From: Nevskiaceae bacterium
GTDB lineage: Bacteria > Pseudomonadota > Gammaproteobacteria > Nevskiales > Nevskiaceae
Reading direction: 5' to 3'
Assembly (NCBI GenBank): GCA_004297005.1
Contig: SCVA01000046.1
Coordinates: 35,516-99,515 of the forward strand
Length of the DNA: 64,000 nucleotides
Shown here: positions 31,148 through 40,250 of the stretch, in pieces
Layout: every line of letters begins with the position of its first letter
Numbering within the stretch: position 1 is the stretch's first letter
Notes under the pieces: generated by a model
What the model was told of the DNA's origin: nothing
Seen by the model: the letters and a program-made list of their open reading frames with translations, nothing else
Databases searched by the model: none
Made by a program: the position numbers and the translations under genes

Positions 31148-31564
31148 ATGTCCAACATCCACGTCGACATCGTCTCCGCCGAAGGCAACATCTACTCCGG
31201 CGAAGCGACCATGGTGTTCGCGCCGGCGGAGATGGGCGAGGTGGGCATCGCCCCCCGCCACGCTCCGCTGATCACGCGCATCAAGCCCGGCACCGTGCGG
31301 GTGAAGACCGCCACCGAGGAACTGCCGTTCTTCGTTGGCGGCGGCATCCTGGAAGTGCAGCCGCATCTGGTGACGGTGATGGCCGACACCGCGCTGCGTG
31401 CCAAGGACGCCGACGAGGCCGCGGCGCTGGCTGCCAAGACCTCCGCCGAGGAGCGTCTGGCCGGTGCCAAGACCGACATCGACATCGCCCGCGTGCAGGC
31501 GGAGCTGGTCGAGGCGGCGGCGCGTCTGAAGTTCGTACAGGACCTCAAGAAGACCTCGCGCTAG
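31148..31564 (+). CDS. atpC: AtpC, ATP synthase F1 subunit epsilon
   Basis: 138-aa epsilon subunit: an N-terminal beta sandwich (VDIVSAEGNIYSGEATMV, GIAPRHAPLITRIKPG) and a C-terminal helical hairpin (AAALAAKTSAEERLAGA onward) that can inhibit hydrolysis. It is the last gene of the operon and is followed by a strong terminator. Confidence 0.97.
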   Translation: MSNIHVDIVSAEGNIYSGEATMVFAPAEMGEVGIAPRHAPLITRIKPGTVRVKTATEELPFFVGGGILEVQPHLVTVMADTALRAKDADEAAALAAKTSAEERLAGAKTDIDIARVQAELVEAAARLKFVQDLKKTSR

Positions 31565-31583
31565 TCACCGGTCGTCTTTCGAG

Positions 31584-31608
31584 AAGCCGCGCATTGCGCG
31601 GCTTTTTT
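31584..31608 (+). terminator. Rho-independent terminator of the atp operon
   Basis: AAGCCGCGC and GCGCGGCTT make a perfect 9-bp stem with loop ATT, followed directly by TTTT, 20 nt after the atpC stop. Confidence 0.9.
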
Positions 31609-31724
31609 GTTGCGTGCCCCACTGAATCCCTCGTCCGCCGCCGCCTATCGCGCCGGCCCTGGCGCGCGGCCTGCATCGACATATGGTCGAAGTGGGCGTG
31701 AAGGATGAATCTGGAGAGCGGACG

Positions 31725-33350
31725 ATGTGGCAATCGGTAGCGACAAGAATCATGACCGGCACTGCCGCGATCGCGGCGCCGGCAGGCGCGGCTGACAAGG
31801 TGCTGGGCGGCACCCTGCTGGATCGGGGTGCCTCGGCTCGCTTCCTAACCCAGACAACCTTCGGGCCAACCCGCAGCGAGATCGACCGGGTGGCGCTGAT
31901 TGGTCGCGACCTCTGGTTGCTGGAACAACTCGGCAAGACGCCGACTCTGCACCTGCCGCGTTACCAGGCCTTGCTGGCACAGAGCGCCAGCGCCGCCGAC
32001 GCACGCTACGCCGCCTGGTGGGAGATTTCGCTTACCGCGCCCGACCAGCTGCGCCAGCGCGTAGCTTTCGCGCTGTCGGAGATATTCGTCGTCTCCGACG
32101 CCGATACCACGCTGAATGATCGGCCGATGCAGGTGACGGCCTATTACGACCTGCTGGTCCGCAACGCCTTCGGAAACTACCGTAGCCTGATCGAACAGGT
32201 GGCGCTGTCGCAGGCGATGGGCTTGTACCTGAGTCATCTCGGCAACGACAAGCCGGACCCGGTCAGCGGCAGGCGGCCGGATGAGAACTTCGCCCGAGAA
32301 GTCATGCAGTTGTTCAGCATCGGCCTTTGGCAGCTCAATCGCGACGGCAGCCCAATACTGGATGCCAAGGGCGAGCAGATCCCGACTTACGACCAGGAGG
32401 TGATCGAGAGCTACGCGCGGATCTACACCGGTTGGACCTGGGCGCACCGCACGACCTGGGGCCGGGGCTCTTCGGTGGCCGACGAGACCGATGCGCCGAT
32501 GAAGGCATTTCCAGATCACCACGACAGCGGCAGCAAGGTACTCATCGACGGCAGCTTGGTGCCCGCCGGGCAGACGCCGGAACAGGACTTGAAGGCGGCG
32601 CTGGACAGCCTGTTTAACCACGCCAACGTACCGCCTTTCGTTGCTCGCCAGTTGATCATCAAGCTGATCACCAGCAATCCCTCGCCGGCCTTCATTGATC
32701 GCATCGCCCGGGTGTTCGAGAACAACGGTCTGGGGGTGCGCGGCGATCTGGGCGCGGTGGTGACCGCGATCTTTCTCGATCCCGAGGCGCGCCTCGGCTT
32801 CCTGTCCGACCAGACCGTATACGGCAAGCTCAAGGAGCCTTTGCTACGCCTGAGCCAGCTATTGCGCGCGTTCGAAGCCAGCAGCCGCAGCGGCATCTAC
32901 GGCGTGGGCCGTACCCAAGCGGCCTACGCCCAGGCGCCCTTGGGCGCCAACAGCGTCTTCAATTTCTTCAGCCCGCAGTTTCAGCAGCCGGGGCCGATCA
33001 AGAACGCCGGCTATTACTCGCCGGAGTTCCAGTTGCAGACCGAGACCCAGGGCGTGCTGATCGTCGACAACCTCGGCAAGCGCATCGCCCTGATCTCGGC
33101 AACGGCCGGAGACAACGATCCCGTGTTGGATCTCAGCAGTCTCGTCGCCGAGGCGGCCGACAGCAGCGCCATGCTCGACGATCTCAATGTGCTGATGCTG
33201 GGCGGCAGCATGAGCACCTCGCTGCGCGACATCGCCGCCCGCGCCATCGCGCTGACTCCCGATGCCGGAGACGAAGCCTCGCGACTGAAGCGCGCGCAGA
33301 TCGCGGTGACGGTGATCGCGGTTTCTCCCGAATACGCTGTGCAGCGCTAG
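31725..33350 (+). CDS. DUF1800-family protein
   Basis: 541-aa member of the DUF1800 family, recognised from the pattern FLTQTTFGPTRSEIDRV, RQRVAFALSEIFVVSD, NFAREVMQLFSIGLWQLN and YARIYTGWTW. These proteins are usually encoded beside a DUF1501 protein and are predicted to be exported; no biochemical role is established. ATG 31725 is preferred to the track's 31683 because GGAG lies 8 nt before it; the N-terminus is then a weak hydrophobic leader (TGTAAIAAPAGAA). It lies 8 nt before the DUF1501 gene. Confidence 0.85.
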   Translation: MWQSVATRIMTGTAAIAAPAGAADKVLGGTLLDRGASARFLTQTTFGPTRSEIDRVALIGRDLWLLEQLGKTPTLHLPRYQALLAQSASAADARYAAWWEISLTAPDQLRQRVAFALSEIFVVSDADTTLNDRPMQVTAYYDLLVRNAFGNYRSLIEQVALSQAMGLYLSHLGNDKPDPVSGRRPDENFAREVMQLFSIGLWQLNRDGSPILDAKGEQIPTYDQEVIESYARIYTGWTWAHRTTWGRGSSVADETDAPMKAFPDHHDSGSKVLIDGSLVPAGQTPEQDLKAALDSLFNHANVPPFVARQLIIKLITSNPSPAFIDRIARVFENNGLGVRGDLGAVVTAIFLDPEARLGFLSDQTVYGKLKEPLLRLSQLLRAFEASSRSGIYGVGRTQAAYAQAPLGANSVFNFFSPQFQQPGPIKNAGYYSPEFQLQTETQGVLIVDNLGKRIALISATAGDNDPVLDLSSLVAEAADSSAMLDDLNVLMLGGSMSTSLRDIAARAIALTPDAGDEASRLKRAQIAVTVIAVSPEYAVQR

Positions 33351-33358
33351 GTAGCCAT

Positions 33359-34735
33359 ATGAGCCAGCAGAGCCGTCGTGATTTCCTGCTCCACACCCTG
33401 CCGACCTTCGCCGCCGGGGCCGGCCTGATCGCCTGCGGTGGCGGCGGCAGCGCAGGGGAAGGCACCAGTCCGGCGCCGACGCCGATTGATCCGGTGCCGC
33501 CCACGCCCGAGGGCTACAAGGCCTTGGTGGCGATCTTCCTGTTCGGTGGCAACGACGCCTACAACATGATCCTGCCGGCCTCCGGCAGCGCCTACAGCGA
33601 CTACGCGAAGGCGCGTCTGGACCTAGCCCTGCCGCAGTCGCAATTGCTCGCGCTCGGCGCCGCCGACAACGGCGTGCCGTTCGCCGCGCATCCGGCGATG
33701 AGCGAGTTTCAGAGCCTGTACGCGCGCGGCCGCGCCACCGTACTGGCCAATGTCGGGCCGCTGGTGGCGCCGATTGCCGACGGCCAGGTGCGCAGCGCCA
33801 GCAGCCAGCTGCCGCCGCGTCTGTTCTCGCATAACGACCAGACCGACCAATGGCAGAAAGCCTCCGCCGCCGGCCTGGAGTCGGTGGGCTGGGCCGGCCG
33901 CGCCGCCGACCTGCTGGCCCCGACCCTGTCCCAGCAGGCCTTGCCCATCGGCATCAGCTACTCCGGCTCCAATTTGCTTCAGGTCGGTCGCTCGCAGGTG
34001 GGCTTCGCGCTGGGCACCGGCGGTGCCGTCGAGGCCAGTTTCCTACGTCAGAACGCGGCGCTGCGCCCGCTCTATGCCGAGATGCTGGCCGCCGGGCAGG
34101 AGCATCTGTTCGCGCAGGAGTACTCCAGCGGACAGCAGCGCGGACTCAGCTACAACGCCCTGATTGCCAGTGCCCTGGCCGCCGCACCGGCCTCGACGGT
34201 CAGCTTCCCCAGCGACCGCCTGGGCCAGCAACTGGCGGCAGTGGCCAAGCTGATCTCGGTGCGCGCCCGCTTGGGAGTGCAAAGGCAGATCTTCTTCGTC
34301 AGCCTCGGCGGCTTCGACACCCATTCCGATCAGCTCGCGCGACACCAGAACCTGCTGCGCTCGCTGAGCCAGAACCTCGACGCCTTCTACCGTGCCACCG
34401 AGGCCATGGGCCTGGCCGGCAATGTCACCAGCTTCACCGCTTCCGACTTCGGCCGCAGCTTGAGCGTCAACGGCGACGGCACCGACCACGGCTGGGGCAG
34501 CCATCAACTGATTGTCGGCGGCGCGGTGCGTGGTGGCCGCTTTCACGGCCAGATGCCCGATCTGGTGCCAGGCGGCAGTCGCGACTACACCGGCGGCCGC
34601 TTCGCGCCCAGCACCTCGGTCGATGAGTACGGCTCCACGCTGCTGCGCTGGTTCGGCATCCCGGCCAGCGAGATGGCGGCGGTGTTCCCCAATATCGGTC
34701 GCTTCGCCAGGCCCGATCTCGGCTTTTTGAGTTGA
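33359..34735 (+). CDS. DUF1501-family exported protein, Tat lipoprotein signal
   Basis: 458 aa. The N-terminus has a twin-arginine motif (SRRDFLL, residues 5-11) and then a lipobox-like LIACGGG, suggesting Tat export and lipid attachment. The body matches DUF1501 (alkaline-phosphatase/sulfatase-like fold): FLFGGNDAYNMILP, RLFSHNDQTDQWQ, FFVSLGGFDTHSDQ and DFGRSLSVNGDGTDHGWGSH. It is cotranscribed with the DUF1800 gene. Function unknown; the pair interrupts the usual atpC-glmU adjacency. Confidence 0.87.
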   Translation: MSQQSRRDFLLHTLPTFAAGAGLIACGGGGSAGEGTSPAPTPIDPVPPTPEGYKALVAIFLFGGNDAYNMILPASGSAYSDYAKARLDLALPQSQLLALGAADNGVPFAAHPAMSEFQSLYARGRATVLANVGPLVAPIADGQVRSASSQLPPRLFSHNDQTDQWQKASAAGLESVGWAGRAADLLAPTLSQQALPIGISYSGSNLLQVGRSQVGFALGTGGAVEASFLRQNAALRPLYAEMLAAGQEHLFAQEYSSGQQRGLSYNALIASALAAAPASTVSFPSDRLGQQLAAVAKLISVRARLGVQRQIFFVSLGGFDTHSDQLARHQNLLRSLSQNLDAFYRATEAMGLAGNVTSFTASDFGRSLSVNGDGTDHGWGSHQLIVGGAVRGGRFHGQMPDLVPGGSRDYTGGRFAPSTSVDEYGSTLLRWFGIPASEMAAVFPNIGRFARPDLGFLS

Positions 34736-34877
34736 GTCTCCAGGAGCGCGGGTCGAAGAGTGCGAAAAGCCCGGTGCTATCCTTGCGCGCCCGTCGGCTG
34801 AGAGTGCGCTATGTGATGGTCACGCGCGCCGCGTCCGGTCGACGGGGATATCCGCAAACCTGATCTGGAGCCGTCCG

Positions 34878-36266
34878 ATGAGCGCAGCACTGCATTGCAT
34901 AGTCCTTGCCGCAGGGCAGGGCACGCGAATGAAAAGTGCGCTGCCCAAGGTGCTGCATCCGGTCGGCGGCAAGCCCATGCTGGCGCATGTGCTGGACGCG
35001 GTGCATGGCGCCGGTGCCGCCGCCTGCCATGTGGTCTATGGCCATGGTGGCGAGCAGGTGCAGGCCTGGTGCGCCAAGGCCTATCCGCATGACCGTAGCC
35101 TGCACTGGGCGCTGCAAGCGCAGCAACTGGGCACCGGGCACGCGGTTTCACAGGCCATCCCGCAGGTGCCGGACACCGCGACCGTGCTGATCGCCTATGG
35201 CGACGTGCCGCTGATCCGCAGCGAGACCCTGGCGAGGCTGGCCGCCGCTGGCGCCGAAGGTCTCGCCATCGCCACGGTCGAACTGGCCGAGCCCAGAGGT
35301 TATGGCCGCATCCTGCGCGACGCCCAGGGCCAGGTGAGCGGCATCGTCGAAGAAAACGACGCCAGTGAGGCGCAGCGCGCCATCCGCGAGGTCAACACCG
35401 GCCTGATGGCGGCGCCAGCGCGGCTGCTCAAACCCTGGCTCGCGGCCCTGCGCAACGACAACGCCAAGGGCGAGTACTACCTCACCGACGTGGTCGGCTT
35501 CGCGGTCGCCGCCGGCCTGCCGGTACGGGTGGTGGGTGTCGCCGACGCCGAGGAGGTGGAAGGCGTCAACGACCGCCTGCAGCTGGCCCGCCAGGAGCGC
35601 GTCTACCAGCGTCGCCAGGCCGAGGCGCTGATGCGCGAGGGTGTCGCCTTCGCCGACCCCGCGCGCTTCGACCTGCGCGGCTCGCTGCGGGTGGGCCGCG
35701 ATGTGCACATCGACGTCGGGGTGGTGATCGAGGGCGACTGCCAGTTCGCCGACGGCGTCAGCATTGGCCCCTACTGCGTGCTGAAGAACGTACGGCTCGG
35801 CGCCGGCAGTCAGGTGCTCGCGCATTCGGTGCTGGAAGGCCTCGACGCCGGCCAGCATTGCCGCATCGGCCCGTTCTCGCGGGTGCGACCCCAGACCCGC
35901 TTCGCCGACGAGGTGCACATCGGCAATTTCGTCGAGGTGAAGAAGGGTGAGCTGGGTTCCGGCACCAAGGCCGGGCATCTTGCCTACATCGGCGACGCCA
36001 TGGTCGGCGCGCGGGTCAACATCTCGGCGGGTGTCATCACCTGCAACTACGACGGCACCAACAAGCACACCACGGTGATCGGCGACGACGCCTTCATCGG
36101 CACCGACAGCCAGCTGGTGGCGCCGGTCACCATCGAGCGCGGCGCCTATGTCGCCGCCGGCTCCACCATCACCAAGACTGCGCCGGCCGATAGCCTCACC
36201 ATCTGCCGCGCGCGCGAGCAGAAGAGCATTGCCGGGTGGAAGAAGCCGGTGAAGAGCAAGAAGTAG
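34878..36266 (+). CDS. glmU: GlmU, UDP-GlcNAc pyrophosphorylase / GlcN-1-P acetyltransferase
   Basis: 462-aa bifunctional enzyme making UDP-GlcNAc for peptidoglycan and LPS. N-terminal uridylyltransferase: VLAAGQGTRMKSALPKVLHP and IAYGDVPLI. C-terminal left-handed beta helix (from about residue 250) with acetyltransferase residues in NFVEVKKGELG and NYDGTNKHTT. GGAG lies 8 nt before the ATG. glmS is 1.1 kb downstream. Confidence 0.96.
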   Translation: MSAALHCIVLAAGQGTRMKSALPKVLHPVGGKPMLAHVLDAVHGAGAAACHVVYGHGGEQVQAWCAKAYPHDRSLHWALQAQQLGTGHAVSQAIPQVPDTATVLIAYGDVPLIRSETLARLAAAGAEGLAIATVELAEPRGYGRILRDAQGQVSGIVEENDASEAQRAIREVNTGLMAAPARLLKPWLAALRNDNAKGEYYLTDVVGFAVAAGLPVRVVGVADAEEVEGVNDRLQLARQERVYQRRQAEALMREGVAFADPARFDLRGSLRVGRDVHIDVGVVIEGDCQFADGVSIGPYCVLKNVRLGAGSQVLAHSVLEGLDAGQHCRIGPFSRVRPQTRFADEVHIGNFVEVKKGELGSGTKAGHLAYIGDAMVGARVNISAGVITCNYDGTNKHTTVIGDDAFIGTDSQLVAPVTIERGAYVAAGSTITKTAPADSLTICRAREQKSIAGWKKPVKSKK

Positions 36267-36446
36267 GTAGCTGCGTTCTGGTTGCGCGACGGACGGCCTC
36301 GCAGGCGATTCGGCGGGGCCGAGGCGCGCGCTTCTACAGGCGGCCGGGAATCGGAGTGGTTGATCGGCCGCGCAGTTGATTCCGAGGGGCCGCGTCGGGG
36401 GCGCTGCTGCGCGGCGCTCGCATCGATCTCGCCGCCGCAGGCGGCC

Positions 36447-37001
36447 TTACCCCCAGTTCTTCCAAGGCTTGTCCGGCAGCGGTTTGTCTTCAGGCTCAGG
36501 CTCCGGCGCCACCATCGGCTCGTCGGGAGGCAGAGGAGTGGAGGTTTCGGACTTGGGCTCGGCGCCCGATACGGGCGGGCTGCCAGCAGCCGGCGCATGC
36601 AGGCCCTTGCGCAGCTCGCGGCCCACCGCCTTGTTGAGGCCGGCGATGGCGCCGTAGATGCCCTCACTGATCGCGTCGTGCAGGCCACGCACCGCCTTGA
36701 CCGGCTGGCGCGCGCCGGGGATGGCCTCCAGCACACTGAACGGAATGTCGGCGATGCCCTTGTGGACCTCGCGGACCAGGGCGGTGCCGGTGGCCACCGC
36801 ATGCTCGGTGAGCTGCTGGCTTTCGCGCAACTGCTCCAGTCCGGCGATGCGCGCCGCCTGTTCCTGGCCGGCGGCCTCGGCGCGGTGCAGGGCGGCTTTC
36901 AGGCTGAGCAGGGTCTTGCGCAACTGCCAGGCGTAATAGGCGGTGGCGACCAGCAGCAGGGCCAGCACCGCCAGCAGCGACAGCAGGCCTTCAATCGACA
37001 T
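36447..37001 (-). CDS. Membrane-anchored coiled-coil protein of unknown function
   Basis: 184 aa, not recognised. A membrane helix at residues 5-25 (LLSLLAVLALLLVATAYYAW) is followed by a basic/acidic coiled-coil-like stretch to about 75, an amphipathic middle containing GIADIPFSVLEAIPG and AISEGIYGAIAGLNKAVG, and a Pro/Glu-rich tail (PEPEPEDKPLPDKPWKNWG). It overlaps the gene at 36991-37329 by 11 nt, so the two are translated together. 180 bp between it and glmU hold nothing recognisable. Confidence 0.65.
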   Translation of the reverse strand: MSIEGLLSLLAVLALLLVATAYYAWQLRKTLLSLKAALHRAEAAGQEQAARIAGLEQLRESQQLTEHAVATGTALVREVHKGIADIPFSVLEAIPGARQPVKAVRGLHDAISEGIYGAIAGLNKAVGRELRKGLHAPAAGSPPVSGAEPKSETSTPLPPDEPMVAPEPEPEDKPLPDKPWKNWG

Positions 37002-37329
37002 AGTGGGTCACCTGCGCGCGCACGCCTTGCTCTTCGAGTTGCCGGGCCACCTCCTCGGCGGCCTTGGCGTAGACGATGCGCTCGATCATCTTCGGCGCCA
37101 GCTTCGCCACCGCGCCGGCCCAGGGCGACTCCCTGGCCGCCAGCTCATAGGTGTTGAGGATCTCGATGGCGATGCGCGCGCCCGAGGCGGCTTCCGCCAC
37201 GGTCGCCGGCTCGCCGTCCAGTTCCGCGCGCAGCGCCAGCAGCTGGCGGTTGAGCCGCACCAGGGCAAACAGCAGCAGCGCCGCCAGCAGCAAGGCGGCG
37301 GAGAGGACGATCCCTACCCAAAGCGACAT
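36991..37329 (-). CDS. Small single-span membrane protein of unknown function
   Basis: 112 aa: an N-terminal membrane helix (WVGIVLSAALLLAALLLFALV) and a cytoplasmic helical part with ARIAIEILNTYELAARES and PKMIERIVYAKAAEEVARQLEEQG. It is the first gene of a two-gene minus operon diverging from glmS. The domain organisation mirrors its partner, which suggests the pair forms a complex. No family recognised. Confidence 0.65.
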   Translation of the reverse strand: MSLWVGIVLSAALLLAALLLFALVRLNRQLLALRAELDGEPATVAEAASGARIAIEILNTYELAARESPWAGAVAKLAPKMIERIVYAKAAEEVARQLEEQGVRAQVTHYVD

Positions 37330-37360
37330 GTCTGACCCCGCGGAGCCCGGTTTGGCTGCC

Positions 37361-37368
37361 TATAAAAT
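37361..37368 (+). promoter_or_regulatory. -10 region (TATAAAAT) of glmS
   Basis: TATAAAAT lies 41 nt before the glmS ATG. On the other strand the same bases read ATTTTATA and may serve the divergent membrane-protein operon. The -35 is weak, and no glmS ribozyme fold was recognised in the short leader. Confidence 0.5.
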
Positions 37369-37409
37369 AGCGCCTTGAGCCTGCAGGCAGGCGTCCCTAA
37401 GGATTACCC

Positions 37410-39236
37410 ATGTGCGGCATCGTCGGCGCGGTAGCGCAGCGCAATGTCACTCCCATCCTCATCGAGGGCCTCAAGCGCCTGGAATACCGCGGCTATGACT
37501 CCGCCGGCGTGGCGGTGATCGCCGACGGCCGCCTGCAACTGGCGCGCGCGGTGGGCAAGGTGGCGGAACTCGAAGCGATGCTGGCGGCGGCGCCCAAGCC
37601 CGGCACCACCGGCATTTGCCACACCCGCTGGGCCACCCACGGCGTGCCGGCCGAGCGCAACTCGCATCCGCACGTCTCCACCGACGTTGCGGTGGTGCAC
37701 AACGGCATCATCGAAAACCACGAGGAACTGCGCGAGGAGCTGGCCGCGCTCGGCTACCAGTTCCAGTCCGAGACCGACACCGAGGTGGTCGCGCACTTGG
37801 TGCAGCACTACATCGACAGCGGCAAGGATTTGCGCGAGGCCATGCTCGCCACCGTCAAGCGCATCACCGGCGCCTACGCGCTGGCGGTGATCTCAGCCCG
37901 CGAGCCGGGCCGCATGCTGCTGGCGCGGCGCGGCAGCCCGCTGTGCATCGGTATCGGTGTGGGCGAAAACTTCGCCGCCTCTGACGCCACCGCCCTGGTG
38001 TCGGTGACCAGCCGCATCGTCTACCTCGACGAAGGCGATCTCGGCGAGATCACCACCGAGGGCTACGCGGTGTTCGACCGCGAGGGCCGCGCGGTGATTC
38101 GCAAGGAGCATCTCTCCAACCTGAGCGCCGGCGCCGTCGACAAGGGCGAGTACCGGCACTTCATGGCCAAGGAGATATTCGAGCAGCCCACCGCGCTCGC
38201 CAACACGCTGGAAGGCCGCATCAGCGGCGGCCGCGTGCTCGAAGCCTGCCTGGGCCCGCGCGCGGCCGAGCTGCTGGCGCGGGTCAAGCGCGTGCGCCTG
38301 GTCGCCTGCGGCACTTCCGCACACGCCGGCCTGGTAGCCCAGTACTGGATCGAGCAGATCGCCAAACTGCCCTGCCGCGTCGAGCTGGCCAGCGAGTTCC
38401 GCTACCGCGACCCGGTGATCGAGCCGGATACCCTGTTCATCAGCATCAGCCAGTCCGGCGAGACCGCCGATACCCTGGAGGCGCTGCGCCACGCCAAAAC
38501 CAAGCAGCTCGCCGCCAGCCTGGTGATCTGCAACGCGCCGGAGTCCAGCCTGGTGCGCGAGAGCGACATCGCGCTGATGACCCACGCCGGCCCTGAGCGC
38601 AGCGTCGCCAGCACCAAGGCTTTCACCACCCAGTTGATGGCGCTGGCGCTGGTGATGCTGCTGCTGGCGCGCCGCAACGGCCTCTCCGAGGATCAGGAAC
38701 GCCGCTACGTGAAGAGCCTGGAGGCCGCCGCCCGCCAGGTCGGCGAGGTGCTGAAGGAAGACGCCGTGCTGCAGAAGCTCGCCGAGCGCCTGATGCACCA
38801 GCAGAACGCCTTGTTCCTCGGCCGCGGCCCGATGTGCGCGGTGGCGATGGAGGGCGCGCTCAAGCTCAAGGAAATCTCCTACATCCACGCCGAGGCCTAT
38901 GCCGCCGGCGAGCTCAAGCACGGCCCGCTGGCGCTGGTCGACGAGCACATGCCGGTGATCGCGGTCGCCCCCGACGGCCACCTGCTGGAAAAGGTGAAGA
39001 GCAACTTGCAGGAAGTGAAGGCGCGCGGCGGCGAGCTCTACGTGTTCGCCGACCGCGAGGCCGGTTTCAAGAGCGAGCCCGGCGTCACCGTCATCGGCAT
39101 GCCGCACGCCGACGAGCTGACCGACCCCATCGTCTACACCGTGCCATTGCAGTTGCTCGCATACCACGTCGCCGTACTCAAAGGCACCGACGTCGATCAG
39201 CCACGCAACCTCGCCAAGTCGGTGACGGTGGAATAG
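37410..39236 (+). CDS. glmS: GlmS, glutamine-fructose-6-phosphate aminotransferase
   Basis: 608-aa enzyme producing glucosamine-6-phosphate, the first step toward UDP-GlcNAc. The N-terminal glutamine amidotransferase begins MCGIVGAV (nucleophile Cys after Met removal), with CHTRWATHG and HNGIIENH. Two SIS isomerase domains follow (ACGTSAHAG, SQSGETADTLEAL, STKAFTTQ), and the C-terminus ends PRNLAKSVTVE as expected. AAGGA lies 7 nt before the ATG. Confidence 0.97.
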   Translation: MCGIVGAVAQRNVTPILIEGLKRLEYRGYDSAGVAVIADGRLQLARAVGKVAELEAMLAAAPKPGTTGICHTRWATHGVPAERNSHPHVSTDVAVVHNGIIENHEELREELAALGYQFQSETDTEVVAHLVQHYIDSGKDLREAMLATVKRITGAYALAVISAREPGRMLLARRGSPLCIGIGVGENFAASDATALVSVTSRIVYLDEGDLGEITTEGYAVFDREGRAVIRKEHLSNLSAGAVDKGEYRHFMAKEIFEQPTALANTLEGRISGGRVLEACLGPRAAELLARVKRVRLVACGTSAHAGLVAQYWIEQIAKLPCRVELASEFRYRDPVIEPDTLFISISQSGETADTLEALRHAKTKQLAASLVICNAPESSLVRESDIALMTHAGPERSVASTKAFTTQLMALALVMLLLARRNGLSEDQERRYVKSLEAAARQVGEVLKEDAVLQKLAERLMHQQNALFLGRGPMCAVAMEGALKLKEISYIHAEAYAAGELKHGPLALVDEHMPVIAVAPDGHLLEKVKSNLQEVKARGGELYVFADREAGFKSEPGVTVIGMPHADELTDPIVYTVPLQLLAYHVAVLKGTDVDQPRNLAKSVTVE

Positions 39237-39265
39237 GGCGGGGCTGCGCGCCGCCGCTGCATCCC

Positions 39266-39628
39266 ATGAAGAAGGCAAGAGCAGCGAAGCCCAAGTCCGC
39301 TTCCGGCCGCGGGCTGGACCTGCCCCTGTTCTGCGGCTGGGACGGGGAAACTCTGGTTGTGAACATACTCGGGACGCCGAGCGCCAAGCAGGATGCCATC
39401 GGCAAGGTGAAGGGGAATCAGCTCCGGGTCAGCGTCACCGCCGCACCGGTCGCCGGCAAGGCGACCGACCACATGGTCAAATTCCTCGCCAGGGAGTTCG
39501 AAACCCCGGCCGCCGACATCACCGTGGTATTCGGCCGCTACAACGTCAACAAGCAATTGCGGATCAGAGCGCCGCGGAGATTGCCGCCGGTGGTGGCAAA
39601 CGCGCTTTCAGAGCCCAAGAAAGCCTGA
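39266..39628 (+). CDS. DUF167/YggU-family protein
   Basis: 120 aa. The core KQDAIGKVKGNQLRVSVTAAP with AGKATDHMVKFLAREF matches the YggU (DUF167) fold, whose function is unknown. The first 20 residues are basic and outside the domain. ATG 39266 is the first in-frame ATG after glmS (29-nt gap); the 264-aa track ORF extends out of frame through glmS. An imperfect GAGAGC/GCTCTC hairpin follows the stop without a U-run. Confidence 0.82.
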   Translation: MKKARAAKPKSASGRGLDLPLFCGWDGETLVVNILGTPSAKQDAIGKVKGNQLRVSVTAAPVAGKATDHMVKFLAREFETPAADITVVFGRYNVNKQLRIRAPRRLPPVVANALSEPKKA

Positions 39629-39789
39629 GAGCTAGCGCCAAGGGGGCGGTGGCTCTCAAGAGCCGCGAAATGCGCGCAGGCGTCGCGCGTTCTGGCGTTG
39701 CTCCAAAGGCGAGGCGCAGGGCGTTGACGGCGATCCAAGCTGAGGATCGCCGTGGGCTTGCAGCTGGCCGGATGCCGGGCCTCGCGAAC

Positions 39790-40170
39790 TTACTCGCCGC
39801 CCGGGGTGGGCTCGGTCGGAGCGGGGTCGCTGTTGGCGCCCATACCCATACCCATACCCATGCCCTTACCTCTGCCCATGCCCATGCCTTGGCACTTCAT
39901 GTCCATCATCTTCATCATCATGCCCATGTGCTGATCCATCTGCTCCATGTGCTCCTGCATCAGCCGCAGACGCTCCTTGTCGGTTTTCGCGGCCTTCATC
40001 TTCCGCATGTGTTCCTGCATCTGCGATTGATGCTCCTTCATCATCGGCATGTTCATCATGCCCATCTCGCCTTGCCCCATTTCGCCCTTGCCCATGTCGG
40101 CAGCTTGCGCGGAAAGGGATAGCAGCAGGCCCGTAGTCAGGGCCAGACACAGATTCTGGGTGGTTTTCAT
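39790..40170 (-). CDS. Methionine-rich periplasmic protein
   Basis: 126 aa with a signal peptide (MKTTQNLCLALTTGLLLSLSAQA) and a mature part of about 103 residues containing 26 Met. A charged helical middle (SQMQEHMRKMKAAKTDKERL, LMQEHMEQMDQHMGMM) is followed by a Met-Gly repeat tail. Met-rich secreted proteins often bind Cu(I) or Ag(I), so copper handling is a reasonable but unproven guess; no copper transporter is adjacent. A CGGAGG ribosome-binding site precedes the ATG. The tail is encoded by a hexamer tandem repeat. Confidence 0.7.
   Translation of the reverse strand: MKTTQNLCLALTTGLLLSLSAQAADMGKGEMGQGEMGMMNMPMMKEHQSQMQEHMRKMKAAKTDKERLRLMQEHMEQMDQHMGMMMKMMDMKCQGMGMGRGKGMGMGMGMGANSDPAPTEPTPGGE
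39841..39888 (-). repeat. Tandem hexamer repeat encoding Met-Gly units
   Basis: Eight consecutive hexamers, mostly CATACC or CATGCC on the plus strand (three identical CATACC, then variants), encode the GM repeats of the Met-rich protein. Such tracts can gain or lose units in multiples of two codons without shifting frame. Confidence 0.8.
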
Positions 40171-40250
40171 CTTCAGATCCTCCGTTGTCCAGCTTTGTGT
40201 AAAGGGTTCGGCAGGCGTGCCGATCTGCGAAAATTCATGCTGCAGACCGT

